Source of the DNA: Cellulomonas sp. JH27-2
GTDB lineage: Bacteria; Actinomycetota; Actinomycetes; Actinomycetales; Cellulomonadaceae
Assembly (NCBI RefSeq): GCF_014837175.1
Contig: NZ_JACYFR010000001.1
Coordinates: 1 to 64,000 of the forward strand
Length of the DNA stretch: 64,000 nucleotides
Direction of reading: 5' to 3'
Of the stretch, positions 52,899 through 59,210 are shown in pieces (position 1 is the first letter of the stretch; every line of letters starts with the position of its first letter). Below the pieces are notes generated by a model. It was given only the letters and a program-made list of their open reading frames with translations. It searched no databases and was not told where the DNA came from. Made by a program: the position numbers and the translations under genes.

Positions 52899-54236
52899 TC
52901 AGGGCACCCGCAGCGGAGCGGGCTCGCCCGCGCTCTGGCCGACGAGCACCGACAGCTCTTCCTCGATCGGCCGGGCGGTTTCGGCGGCCTCGTCGGGCCG
53001 GCGCGTCGCCTCGACCAGGGCCGGAGCCTCCGGGGCGACCCGACGCGAGAGGCTCACGGAGACCACCATCGCCGCCGCGATGAGCACGAGTGCGTGCCGC
53101 GCGCCCATGGACTCGGCCGCAAGGCCCAGCAACGGTGGCGCCGCGATCGACGCGACCGACGAGAACGACGACACGACGGACACGCGTCCCGCAGCCCGCA
53201 ACGGGTCGTCCGAGGCGGCCGCGATGCCGACCGGTACAGCCAGCGCCGCGCCGAAGCCCCACAGGGCGACACCGGTGCCGGCGAGCTGCAGGCTCGGGGC
53301 GAAGCCGAAGACCAGCAGGCCGACGAGCGAGACGAGGCCGGAGGTCCGCAGCACGACGACGCGCCCGAAGCGGTCGATCAGGCGCGTGCCGAGCAGCCGC
53401 ACGACCGTCATCGACGCGACGAACAGCCCGAGCACGAGCCCTCCGATCGCCTCCGTCCGGTCGAAGCCGTCGACGACGGCGAGCGAGAGCCAGTCGTTCG
53501 CCGACCCCTCGGACAGGGCGGCCGCGAGCACGACGACGCCGATCAGCAGGGTGCGCGGCTCGCGCCAGGCGTCGAGGGTCGACCCGATCCGACGGCCCGC
53601 GCCGGCCGGCGCCGCAGGCCGCGACTTCGTCGGGGCCTCGTCGGGCGCGTAGGGCAGGACGACCCCGCGCAGCGACGCGAGTCGCCACACGACCGCGACG
53701 CCGGCGACGACTGAGAACTGCACGACGACGGGCACCTCGAGGTGCGACGCAGCCGCGCCGAGCGCCGAGCCCGTCACCGCGCCGATCGAGAAGGCGGCGT
53801 GGAACTGCGGGATGACCGTGCGACCCATCGCACGCTCGATCCGGCCGGACTCGACGTTGATCGGGACGTTGCCGAGCGCGATCGCGACACCGTTCAGGAA
53901 GATGCCGACCGCCAGCACCGGGATCGAGCCCGTCGCGGGCCCCACGCCCATCAGCACGTACCCGAGCGCGAGCACGGCGGTCGACGCGACGATCGCGCGA
54001 CGGCTGCCGAAGCGCTGCACGACGATCCCCGACGCGGTGACCGTCAGGAGCGCACCGACCGAGCCGACGAGGAGGATCCCGCCGAGCTCCGCCGTCGACA
54101 GGCCGAGGTCGCTGCGGACCGTGGGGATCCGGGCGAGCCAGCTCGAGAACGTGATCCCCGTGAGCGCGAACAGACCCATGAGGAGCCATCGGGCCCGGGC
54201 GAGCTCGGGGTGCCCGGTCGGGGCGGGATGGGACAC
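52899..54236 (-). CDS. MFS transporter, paralogue B
   Basis: The 445-residue protein has twelve predicted membrane segments, with FSSWLARIPTVRSDLGLS, VVQRFGSRRAIV, SEGSANDWLSLAVVDG and VPVGIAAASDDPLRAAGRVS matching paralogue A. It has an extra charged C-terminal tail of about 45 residues. GTG start with GGAG 6 bases upstream. Transcription should start in the operator-bearing region 54237-54310 shared with the LacI gene. Confidence 0.9.
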   Translation of the reverse strand: MSHPAPTGHPELARARWLLMGLFALTGITFSSWLARIPTVRSDLGLSTAELGGILLVGSVGALLTVTASGIVVQRFGSRRAIVASTAVLALGYVLMGVGPATGSIPVLAVGIFLNGVAIALGNVPINVESGRIERAMGRTVIPQFHAAFSIGAVTGSALGAAASHLEVPVVVQFSVVAGVAVVWRLASLRGVVLPYAPDEAPTKSRPAAPAGAGRRIGSTLDAWREPRTLLIGVVVLAAALSEGSANDWLSLAVVDGFDRTEAIGGLVLGLFVASMTVVRLLGTRLIDRFGRVVVLRTSGLVSLVGLLVFGFAPSLQLAGTGVALWGFGAALAVPVGIAAASDDPLRAAGRVSVVSSFSSVASIAAPPLLGLAAESMGARHALVLIAAAMVVSVSLSRRVAPEAPALVEATRRPDEAAETARPIEEELSVLVGQSAGEPAPLRVP

Positions 54237-54260
54237 GTCGGACTCCGGGACAGGCCGTGG

Positions 54261-54274
54261 TCGAATCGTTTCGA
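54261..54274. promoter_or_regulatory. LacI-type operator, site 1
   Basis: TCGAATCGTTTCGA is a 14-bp palindrome with two mismatched positions around a central CG, the layout of LacI-family operators. It lies just upstream of the MFS start and overlaps a possible -10 (TATCGA on the minus strand). Confidence 0.6.
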
Positions 54275-54294
54275 TATGTCAGCGAACGAGACGG

Positions 54295-54308
54295 TCGAAT
54301 CGATTTGA
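54295..54308. promoter_or_regulatory. LacI-type operator, site 2
   Basis: TCGAATCGATTTGA matches its reverse complement at 12 of 14 positions with a perfect AATCGATT core. It is 34 bp (about three helical turns) from site 1. It overlaps a possible minus-strand -35 (TCGACC) for the MFS genes and a possible plus-strand -35 (TTGAGG, 54305-54310) for the regulator, so one bound repressor could shut both. Confidence 0.65.
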
Positions 54309-54335
54309 GGGACGATGCCATTGTGCGGGTACGCT
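54305..54335 (+). promoter_or_regulatory. Possible promoter of the LacI-family gene
   Basis: TTGAGG (54305-54310) and TACGCT (54330-54335) are 19 bases apart, overlapping operator site 2, which suggests autorepression. The spacing is long, so support is moderate. Confidence 0.4.
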
Positions 54336-54427
54336 GACCGCGGCGTCAAACAGGCCGCCAAGCCACCGACCAGCAACGATGTCGACGGTCTCGTCCCGGG
54401 TCCCCCGGCCCGACACGGAGGTGTCCC

Positions 54428-55489
54428 CTGTCTTCCCAGCGCCCCACGCTCGCCGACGTCGCGGCAGCTGCCAAGGTGTCCGTGTCGACGGCCTCGCTCG
54501 CGTTCTCCGGGGCCGGCCCCATCGCCGCGACGACGCGACAGCGGGTGCACGATGCCGCCGCCGAGCTCGGCTACGCCGGTCCGAACCCCCTCGGCCGTCA
54601 GCTGCGACGCGGCCGGTCGGGCATCGTCGGGGTCGTCGTCGGGGATGCCTTGAGCCGCGCGTTCCGTGACCCGGTGACCACGCAGGTGCTCGACGGCCTC
54701 GTCGGCCACCTCGGGACCCTGGACCTGGGCGTCCTGCTCATCCCCAGCGCATCCGGACCCACGACCACGACGATCGACCCTCTGCTCGAGTCCGCGGCCA
54801 TGGACGTCGCCGTGGTGATGTGGGGCGGCGCGGGCGACAGCCCCGTGCTCGCAGGCCTCGCCCGGCGCGGCATCCCCACCGTGCTCATCGAGGGTCGGCT
54901 CGCACCGGGCGTCAGCGTCGTCGGCATCGACGACCGCGGGGGCATCGAGCAGGTCACCCGCCACCTCCTCGACCTGGGCCACACGCGCATCGCGTCGGTC
55001 ACGCTGCCGTTCGACCACGAGCGTCGCGACGGTCTCATGACCAGCCAGCGACTGGCCGACCCCGCCTGGGAGATCACCCGGCGGCGCCTCGCCGGCATCC
55101 ACGACGCCGGCGTCACGCCCGTCGCGGTCTACGAGACGCCCGCCTCGCTCGTCGAGCACGGCGCTACCGCCGGCCGGGTCCTGCTCTCCGGCCCGGACCG
55201 CCCCACGGCGGTCGTCTGCCAGTCCGACCTGCTCGCCTCCGGCGTCGTGCTCGCCGCCCGCGAGCTCGGCCTGCGCGTGCCGCAGGACGTGTCGATCGCC
55301 GGCTTCGACGGCATCGACCTGCCGTGGCTCGCGCCCGACGTGCTCACGACCGTGGTCCAGCCGCTCACCGAGAAGGGTGCGACCGTCGGCCACCTGGTCG
55401 AGGACATCCTGGCCGGTGCCGAGCCCGAGCACCGCGAGCTGCCCGTCACGCTGCGCGTCGGGACCACCACGGGCCCCGCGCCCTCCTGA
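54428..55489 (+). CDS. LacI-family transcriptional regulator with apparent CTG start
   Basis: The 353-residue product has the N-terminal LacI helix-turn-helix (PTLADVAAAAKVSVSTASLA) and a periplasmic-binding-protein-like ligand domain (GIVGVVVGDALS, DDRGGIEQVTRHLLDLGHTR, VCQSDLLASGVVLAARELGL, DVSIAGFDGIDLP). The HTH begins upstream of the first standard start (GTG 54476). From the preceding stop at 54335 to 54476 the frame has no ATG, GTG or TTG; CTG at 54428 lies 6 bases after a perfect GGAGG and gives the expected N-terminus. It probably represses the divergent MFS genes and itself. Confidence 0.88.
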   Translation: MSSQRPTLADVAAAAKVSVSTASLAFSGAGPIAATTRQRVHDAAAELGYAGPNPLGRQLRRGRSGIVGVVVGDALSRAFRDPVTTQVLDGLVGHLGTLDLGVLLIPSASGPTTTTIDPLLESAAMDVAVVMWGGAGDSPVLAGLARRGIPTVLIEGRLAPGVSVVGIDDRGGIEQVTRHLLDLGHTRIASVTLPFDHERRDGLMTSQRLADPAWEITRRRLAGIHDAGVTPVAVYETPASLVEHGATAGRVLLSGPDRPTAVVCQSDLLASGVVLAARELGLRVPQDVSIAGFDGIDLPWLAPDVLTTVVQPLTEKGATVGHLVEDILAGAEPEHRELPVTLRVGTTTGPAPS

Positions 55490-55492
55490 CGA

Positions 55493-55915
55493 TCAGCCCA
55501 GACGGACGACCGCCTGCGCCTTGCCCAGCACGCGCGCGCCCTCGACAGTGACCGTCAGGTCGATGCGGGCGGTGTGCGCGTCCTCGTCGAGCGCACCGAC
55601 GGCACCGACGACCTCGACCGTGGCCGAGCCGGGGTCCGGCACGGGGACCGGACGCGTGAAGCGCACCTGGTAGTCGACGACGGCGCCCGGGTCACCGGCC
55701 CAGTCGGCGACCGGCCCGGCCGCGGCGCCCATCGTCCACATGCCGTGCGCGATGACACCGGGAAGGCCGACGGCCGTCGCGACCCGCTCGTTCCAGTGGA
55801 TCGGGTTGAAGTCGCCCGACGCACCGGCGTAGCGGACCAGGCGGGCACGGTCGACGACGATCTGCGCGCGCAGGACCTCATCCCCGACGCTCAGGTCGGC
55901 GATCGCGGGGCTCAT
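55493..55915 (-). CDS. MaoC-like dehydratase, HadB type
   Basis: The 140-residue hotdog-fold protein resembles mycobacterial HadB, the catalytic subunit of the FAS-II (3R)-hydroxyacyl-ACP dehydratase. It shows the hydratase motif YAGASGDFNPIHWNERVA with the catalytic Asp and His, then GVIAHGMWTMG and VRFTRPVPVPD. Its ATG overlaps the stop of the HadA-like gene by 4 bases, so the pair likely forms a heterodimer. The stop is 3 bases from the convergent LacI gene. Mycolates are not expected in this genus, so a more general acyl substrate is likely. Confidence 0.9.
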   Translation of the reverse strand: MSPAIADLSVGDEVLRAQIVVDRARLVRYAGASGDFNPIHWNERVATAVGLPGVIAHGMWTMGAAAGPVADWAGDPGAVVDYQVRFTRPVPVPDPGSATVEVVGAVGALDEDAHTARIDLTVTVEGARVLGKAQAVVRLG

Positions 55916-56364
55916 GCGGCCTCCTCCGGACGGACGGCGAGCGTGGAGACGACGGTGGCGACGCGCTCGCCGGCCTCGGTGCCGATCTCGCAGCGCGTCG
56001 TGATCATCGCCAGGCCCGCGCGCTCGACGATCGAGTCGACGTGCAGCACCGTGACCAGGCGGTCGCCGGCCATGATGGGGCGGTGGTGGGTGAAGCGCTC
56101 GTCGGCGTGGACCACGCGGGAGAAGTCGATGCCCGCAGCCTCGTCGGTGAACAGCTGGGACTCGGCCCGCTGCGCGACGACGACCGCGAACGTCGGCGGT
56201 GCGATCACGTCGGCGTGGCCGAGGGCGCGCGCCGCGGCCTCGTCGGTGTGCGCGTGGTGGTTCGCGCCGACCGCGTCGGCGAACTCGGCGAGCTTGACGC
56301 GGCTCACCTCGTAGACGGCGTTCGGCGGGTACTCGCGCCCCGCATAGCTCGTGTCGACGGGCAT
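55912..56364 (-). CDS. MaoC N-terminal-type dehydratase subunit, HadA type
   Basis: The 150-residue hotdog-fold protein resembles HadA/HadC (the FAS1-like dehydratase N-terminal family), which binds the acyl chain but lacks the catalytic Asp-His pair: YEVSRVKLAEFADAVGANHH, VIAPPTFAVVVAQRA, IMAGDRLVTVLHVDSI. It lies between rpmG and hadB-like. The order rpmG-hadA-hadB is the mycobacterial order, but hadC does not follow here; the regulator/MFS/murB block does. Confidence 0.88.
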   Translation of the reverse strand: MPVDTSYAGREYPPNAVYEVSRVKLAEFADAVGANHHAHTDEAAARALGHADVIAPPTFAVVVAQRAESQLFTDEAAGIDFSRVVHADERFTHHRPIMAGDRLVTVLHVDSIVERAGLAMITTRCEIGTEAGERVATVVSTLAVRPEEAA

Positions 56365-56413
56365 CGTTCGCTCCCAGCGTCGTTGATGGTCTGGTCCGAG
56401 TCCTGGTACGACA

Positions 56414-56449
56414 CAGGCACGCCTACCGGCCTGGGCCGGGGCGTGCCTG
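56414..56449 (-). terminator. Terminator after rpmG
   Basis: A 10-bp outer stem (56414-56423 with 56440-56449) and a 6-bp inner stem (56426-56431 with 56434-56439), joined across a 2-base bulge, lie 29 bases after the rpmG stop. It separates rpmG from the had genes. Confidence 0.8.
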
Positions 56450-56478
56450 ACGTCTGTGAGCCCCTGTCGGGGCCGAGA

Positions 56479-56649
56479 TCAGCGGGTCTCGCGGTGAACC
56501 GTGTGGCGGTTGTCGCGGGGGCAGAACTTCTTCATCTCGAGACGGTCGGGGTCGTTCCGACGGTTCTTCTTCGTGATGTAGTTCCGCTCCTTGCACTCCG
56601 TGCACGCGAGCGTGATCTTCGGACGGACGTCCGAGCTCTTGCTGGCCAT
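56479..56649 (-). CDS. rpmG: 50S ribosomal protein L33
   Basis: The 56-residue product [16 protein letters not shown]... carries [20 protein letters not shown] and [16 protein letters not shown]. The first CxxC is intact, but the second is CPRD, so one of the four zinc-ribbon Cys is missing; it is intermediate between C+ and C- forms. It lies between tRNA-Met and the had genes, as in mycobacteria. Confidence 0.97.
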   Translation of the reverse strand: MASKSSDVRPKITLACTECKERNYITKKNRRNDPDRLEMKKFCPRDNRHTVHRETR

Positions 56650-56729
56650 GGTCTTGCCACCTCTCGCGCCCGAGGCGCTTGCATCTGCTTGTCGCGGTGC
56701 GCCGGCCGACGCACTGCTCTCGTTCGTCT

Positions 56730-56806
56730 TGGTAGCGGGAGCGGGGCTCGAACCCGCGACCTCACGATTATGAGTCGTGCGCTCTAACCAGCTGAGCTAC
56801 CCCGCC
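56730..56806 (-). tRNA. metT: tRNA-Met (CAT), elongator
   Basis: The 77-base minus-strand sequence, including an encoded CCA, folds into a cloverleaf: acceptor GGCGGGG/TCCCGCT with G-U pairs at both ends, anticodon stem CACGA/TCGTG with loop CTCATAA (anticodon CAT), T-loop TTCGAGC. It lacks the initiator features (unpaired first position, three G-C pairs in the anticodon stem), so it is an elongator. tRNA-Ile2 with lysidine is a less likely alternative. Confidence 0.93.
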
Positions 56807-56859
56807 ACTGTCAGTGGGTCCGGGCCCGCGCTGACGCGCGGGCCCCGAACACACCACAG

Positions 56860-56932
56860 AGCCCCGAAAGGGAATCGAACCCTTGACCTTCTCCTTACCA
56901 TGGAGACGCTCTGCCGACTGAGCTATCGGGGC
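56860..56932 (-). tRNA. thrT: tRNA-Thr (GGT)
   Basis: The 73-base minus-strand sequence has acceptor GCCCCGA/TCGGGGC, anticodon stem TCTCC/GGAGA with loop ATGGTAA (anticodon GGT) and T-loop TTCGATT. CCA is not encoded. tRNA-Thr and tRNA-Met are adjacent, as in mycobacteria. Confidence 0.96.
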
Positions 56933-56942
56933 AGCGCGGATT

Positions 56943-56972
56943 AGGTTACACGGCGACCAGCGCGGAAGCGAA
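56943..56972 (-). promoter_or_regulatory. Promoter of tRNA-Thr-tRNA-Met-rpmG
   Basis: On the minus strand TAACCT (56943-56948) lies 11 bases before the tRNA-Thr 5' end, with TTCGCT 18 bases further upstream. The distance to the tRNA is what is expected for a tRNA promoter. Confidence 0.5.
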
Positions 56973-57150
56973 ATCGGCCCCGAGCCCGCCCGCGGGTCGC
57001 CCGCCACCACCGCGCGTCGCCCGCAGCACGCGCCCGCGCCGGCGGACCCGCGGTCGGTGTCGACGGAGCGCCACCGGCGACGTCGGGTGCCGCACGCGGT
57101 GGCGTCGATCACTGCGGCGGCGCGGTCCTGGCGCGGGCGCGGTGGGACGA

Positions 57151-57184
57151 CGAAGGGGCCGTCCTGGTCAGGACGGCCCCTTCG
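57151..57184 (-). terminator. Terminator after tRNA-Tyr
   Basis: A perfect 14-bp stem (57151-57164 with 57171-57184) with a 6-base loop, 6 bases after the tRNA-Tyr 3' end. tRNA-Tyr is thus a separate unit from tRNA-Thr/Met. Confidence 0.85.
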
Positions 57185-57190
57185 GCAACG

Positions 57191-57272
57191 TGGCGGGTGA
57201 GGGATTCGAACCCCCGTAGGCGTTGCCAGCTGATTTACAGTCAGCCCCCTTTGGCCACTCGGGTAACCCGCC
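57191..57272 (-). tRNA. tyrT: tRNA-Tyr (GTA)
   Basis: The 82-base class II tRNA on the minus strand has acceptor GGCGGGT/ACCCGCC, anticodon stem GCTGA/TCAGC with loop CTGTAAA (anticodon GTA), a long variable arm and T-loop TTCGAAT. CCA is not encoded. A TATCCT (57330-57335 on the minus strand) upstream may be its -10. Confidence 0.95.
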
Positions 57273-57500
57273 GGGGATGCGCACCGGGTGGACCGCCGCT
57301 CGGGCGGCACCGCCGTGGCGTGCCGTGGAAGGATAGCAACACCCGGGCGCCCAGAGCGAAACGGGTGGTCACCGGCCTCGCGGGATCGCGGCGGCCCGGT
57401 GGCGACGAAGCAGCAGTGACCGCGCAACGAGCACGAGGAACAGCCCGGCGGGCAAGGGCCGACGACAAGTCGGGACCGCGCCGGACAGGAGAGGAATGCC

Positions 57501-58004
57501 ATGGCGAGCGAGTCGTCGTTCGACGTCGTCAGCAAGGTCGACCACCAGGAGGTCGACAACGCGCTGAACCAGGCCGGCAAGGAGATCGCGCAGCGCTACG
57601 ACTTCAAGGGCGTCGGCGCGTCGATCGCCTGGTCGGGCGAGAAGATCCTGATGGTCGCCAACTCCTCCGAGCGCGTGCTGGCGGTGCTGGACGTCTTCCA
57701 GACCAAGCTCATCAAGCGCGGCATCTCGCTGAAGTCCCTCGACACCGGCGAGGACGGGCCCGAGCCGAAGCCGTCGGGCAAGGAGTACCGCCTGGAGGCG
57801 GGCATCAAGGAGGGGCTGAGCAGCGAGACCGCGAAGAAGGTCGCCAAGATCATCCGCGACGAGGGCCCCAAGGGCATCAAGACGCAGATCCAGGGCGACG
57901 AGCTGCGCGTCACGGGCAAGAGCCGCGACGACCTGCAGGCCGTGATCGCGCTGCTCAAGGGCGCCGACGTGGACGCCGACCTCCAGTTCACGAACTACCG
58001 CTGA
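57501..58004 (+). CDS. YajQ-family nucleotide-binding protein
   Basis: The 167-residue product [21 protein letters not shown]... matches the YajQ/UPF0234 family, with two RNA-recognition-like folds ([39 protein letters not shown]). Members bind nucleotides, in some species cyclic di-GMP; the role here is not known. A GACAGGAGAGG region precedes the ATG. The next gene starts 2 bases after the stop, so they are probably an operon. Length is normal. Confidence 0.95.
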   Translation: MASESSFDVVSKVDHQEVDNALNQAGKEIAQRYDFKGVGASIAWSGEKILMVANSSERVLAVLDVFQTKLIKRGISLKSLDTGEDGPEPKPSGKEYRLEAGIKEGLSSETAKKVAKIIRDEGPKGIKTQIQGDELRVTGKSRDDLQAVIALLKGADVDADLQFTNYR

Positions 58005-58006
58005 TC

Positions 58007-58660
58007 GTGCGCGTCTTCCAGATCGGAGCGGCGGGCGGGGTCGGCCAGCGGCTGTCGGCCCTGCTCGTCGCGCGCGGTGACGAGGTCACGGGGATGCACC
58101 GGCGCCCGGAGCAGGCCGCCGTGATCGAGGCGACTGGGGCGACGGCCGTCACCGGTGACCTCGTCGCGGACGACGTGGCGACGCTCGCCGAGCGCCTGGC
58201 CGGCCAGGACGCGGTCGTCTTCAGCGCGGGTGCGCACGGCACGGGGACCGACGCGACGACGAAGATCGACGGTGAGGGCCTGCGCAAGGCCGCCGACGCG
58301 GCGGTGCAGGCGGGCGTCCGGACGTTCGTGCTCGTGTCGGTGTTCCCCGACGCCGGTCGGGCGGCCGGCGCCGGCGACGCGTTCGAGCACTACATGCGGG
58401 TGAAGAAGTCGGCCGACGTGCACCTGGTCGGCACCGACCTGGACTGGGTGATCGTCCGCCCCGGCACCCTCGTCGACGAGCCGGGCGACGGGCACGTCAC
58501 CGCGGGACCGGCGATCGAGTACGGCGACGTGCGGCGCGACCACGTCGCGGCGTTCATCGCCGAGGTTCTCCACACGCCGGGGTTGCGGCGCAGCATCGTC
58601 GAGCTCACCGACGGCCCGACGCCGGTCGCCGAGGCCGTGGCCGCGCTCGTCGACCGCTGA
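58007..58660 (+). CDS. NAD(P)H-binding atypical SDR-type protein
   Basis: The 217-residue product has an N-terminal Rossmann motif QIGAAGGVGQRL and the DLDWVIVRPGTLVDEP segment of NmrA/NAD(P)H-binding proteins. The usual YxxxK catalytic pair appears as HYMRVKKSAD. Such proteins are oxidoreductases or redox sensors; no substrate is evident. GTG start 2 bases after the YajQ stop. Confidence 0.9.
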   Translation: MRVFQIGAAGGVGQRLSALLVARGDEVTGMHRRPEQAAVIEATGATAVTGDLVADDVATLAERLAGQDAVVFSAGAHGTGTDATTKIDGEGLRKAADAAVQAGVRTFVLVSVFPDAGRAAGAGDAFEHYMRVKKSADVHLVGTDLDWVIVRPGTLVDEPGDGHVTAGPAIEYGDVRRDHVAAFIAEVLHTPGLRRSIVELTDGPTPVAEAVAALVDR

Positions 58661-58675
58661 CGGGCCAGGACGCGA

Positions 58676-58707
58676 CAGGCGCCGCACCCCTCGGGGAGCG
58701 GCGCCTG
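58676..58707. terminator. Bidirectional terminator between 58660 and ohr
   Basis: A 10-bp outer stem (58676-58685 with 58698-58707) with an inner CCCC/GGGG pairing lies between two convergent genes, 16 bases from each stop. Confidence 0.8.
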
Positions 58708-58723
58708 CGGCGTGCCAGGGGCG

Positions 58724-59143
58724 TCAGCCCACGGTGACGTCCAGGTCGACGACCACGTTGCCGCGCGTCGCGTTGGAGTACGGGCACACCTGGTGGGCCT
58801 TGGCGACGAGGTCGTCGGCCACGTCCTGCGCGACGCCGGGGAGCTCGACGCGCAGCACGACGGCCAGGCCGAAGCCGACCTCCTGCTTGAGCAGCGAGAC
58901 CTCGGCGGTCACGGAGTCGTCGGCGAGCGTCGCCCCGGACTGGCGGGCCACCCCGCGCAGCGCCGAGTGGAAGCACGCGGCATAGCCGGCGGCGAAGAGC
59001 TGCTCGGGGTTGAGCGCCCCTCCCCCACCACCCATCTCCTTCGGTACGGCGAGGTCGACGTCCAGGGTGCCGTCCGACGTGCGGACGTGGCCGTTGCGGC
59101 CGTCACCGGTCGAGAGGGCGGATGCGGTGTAGATCGGGTCCAC
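58724..59143 (-). CDS. Organic hydroperoxide resistance protein (Ohr/OsmC family)
   Basis: The thiol peroxidase reduces organic and lipid hydroperoxides. The 139-residue product from GTG 59143 (DPIYTASALSTGDGRNG), with AAGGAG 8 bases upstream, has both reactive Cys in the Ohr context: GYAACFHSAL (peroxidatic) and HQVCPYSNATRGN (resolving). Length is exact for Ohr. No OhrR-type MarR gene is adjacent. The longer open frame upstream is not coding. Confidence 0.95.
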   Translation of the reverse strand: MDPIYTASALSTGDGRNGHVRTSDGTLDVDLAVPKEMGGGGGALNPEQLFAAGYAACFHSALRGVARQSGATLADDSVTAEVSLLKQEVGFGLAVVLRVELPGVAQDVADDLVAKAHQVCPYSNATRGNVVVDLDVTVG

Positions 59144-59210
59144 GGGTGAAACTCCTTGCCTCGGGTACCTACCCGACAACGAACGTAGGACCCGACGTGT
59201 TCCGCCCGCG

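Noticed and set aside
54421-54475. Frameshift in the LacI gene with a GTG start at 54421
   Set aside because: That GTG would overlap its own Shine-Dalgarno and need an indel; CTG 54428 needs no change and has ideal spacing. It is still listed as something to check by resequencing.
56730-56806. Initiator tRNA-fMet
   Set aside because: The first base pair is G-U, not a C-A mismatch, and the anticodon stem lacks three consecutive G-C pairs, so it is an elongator.
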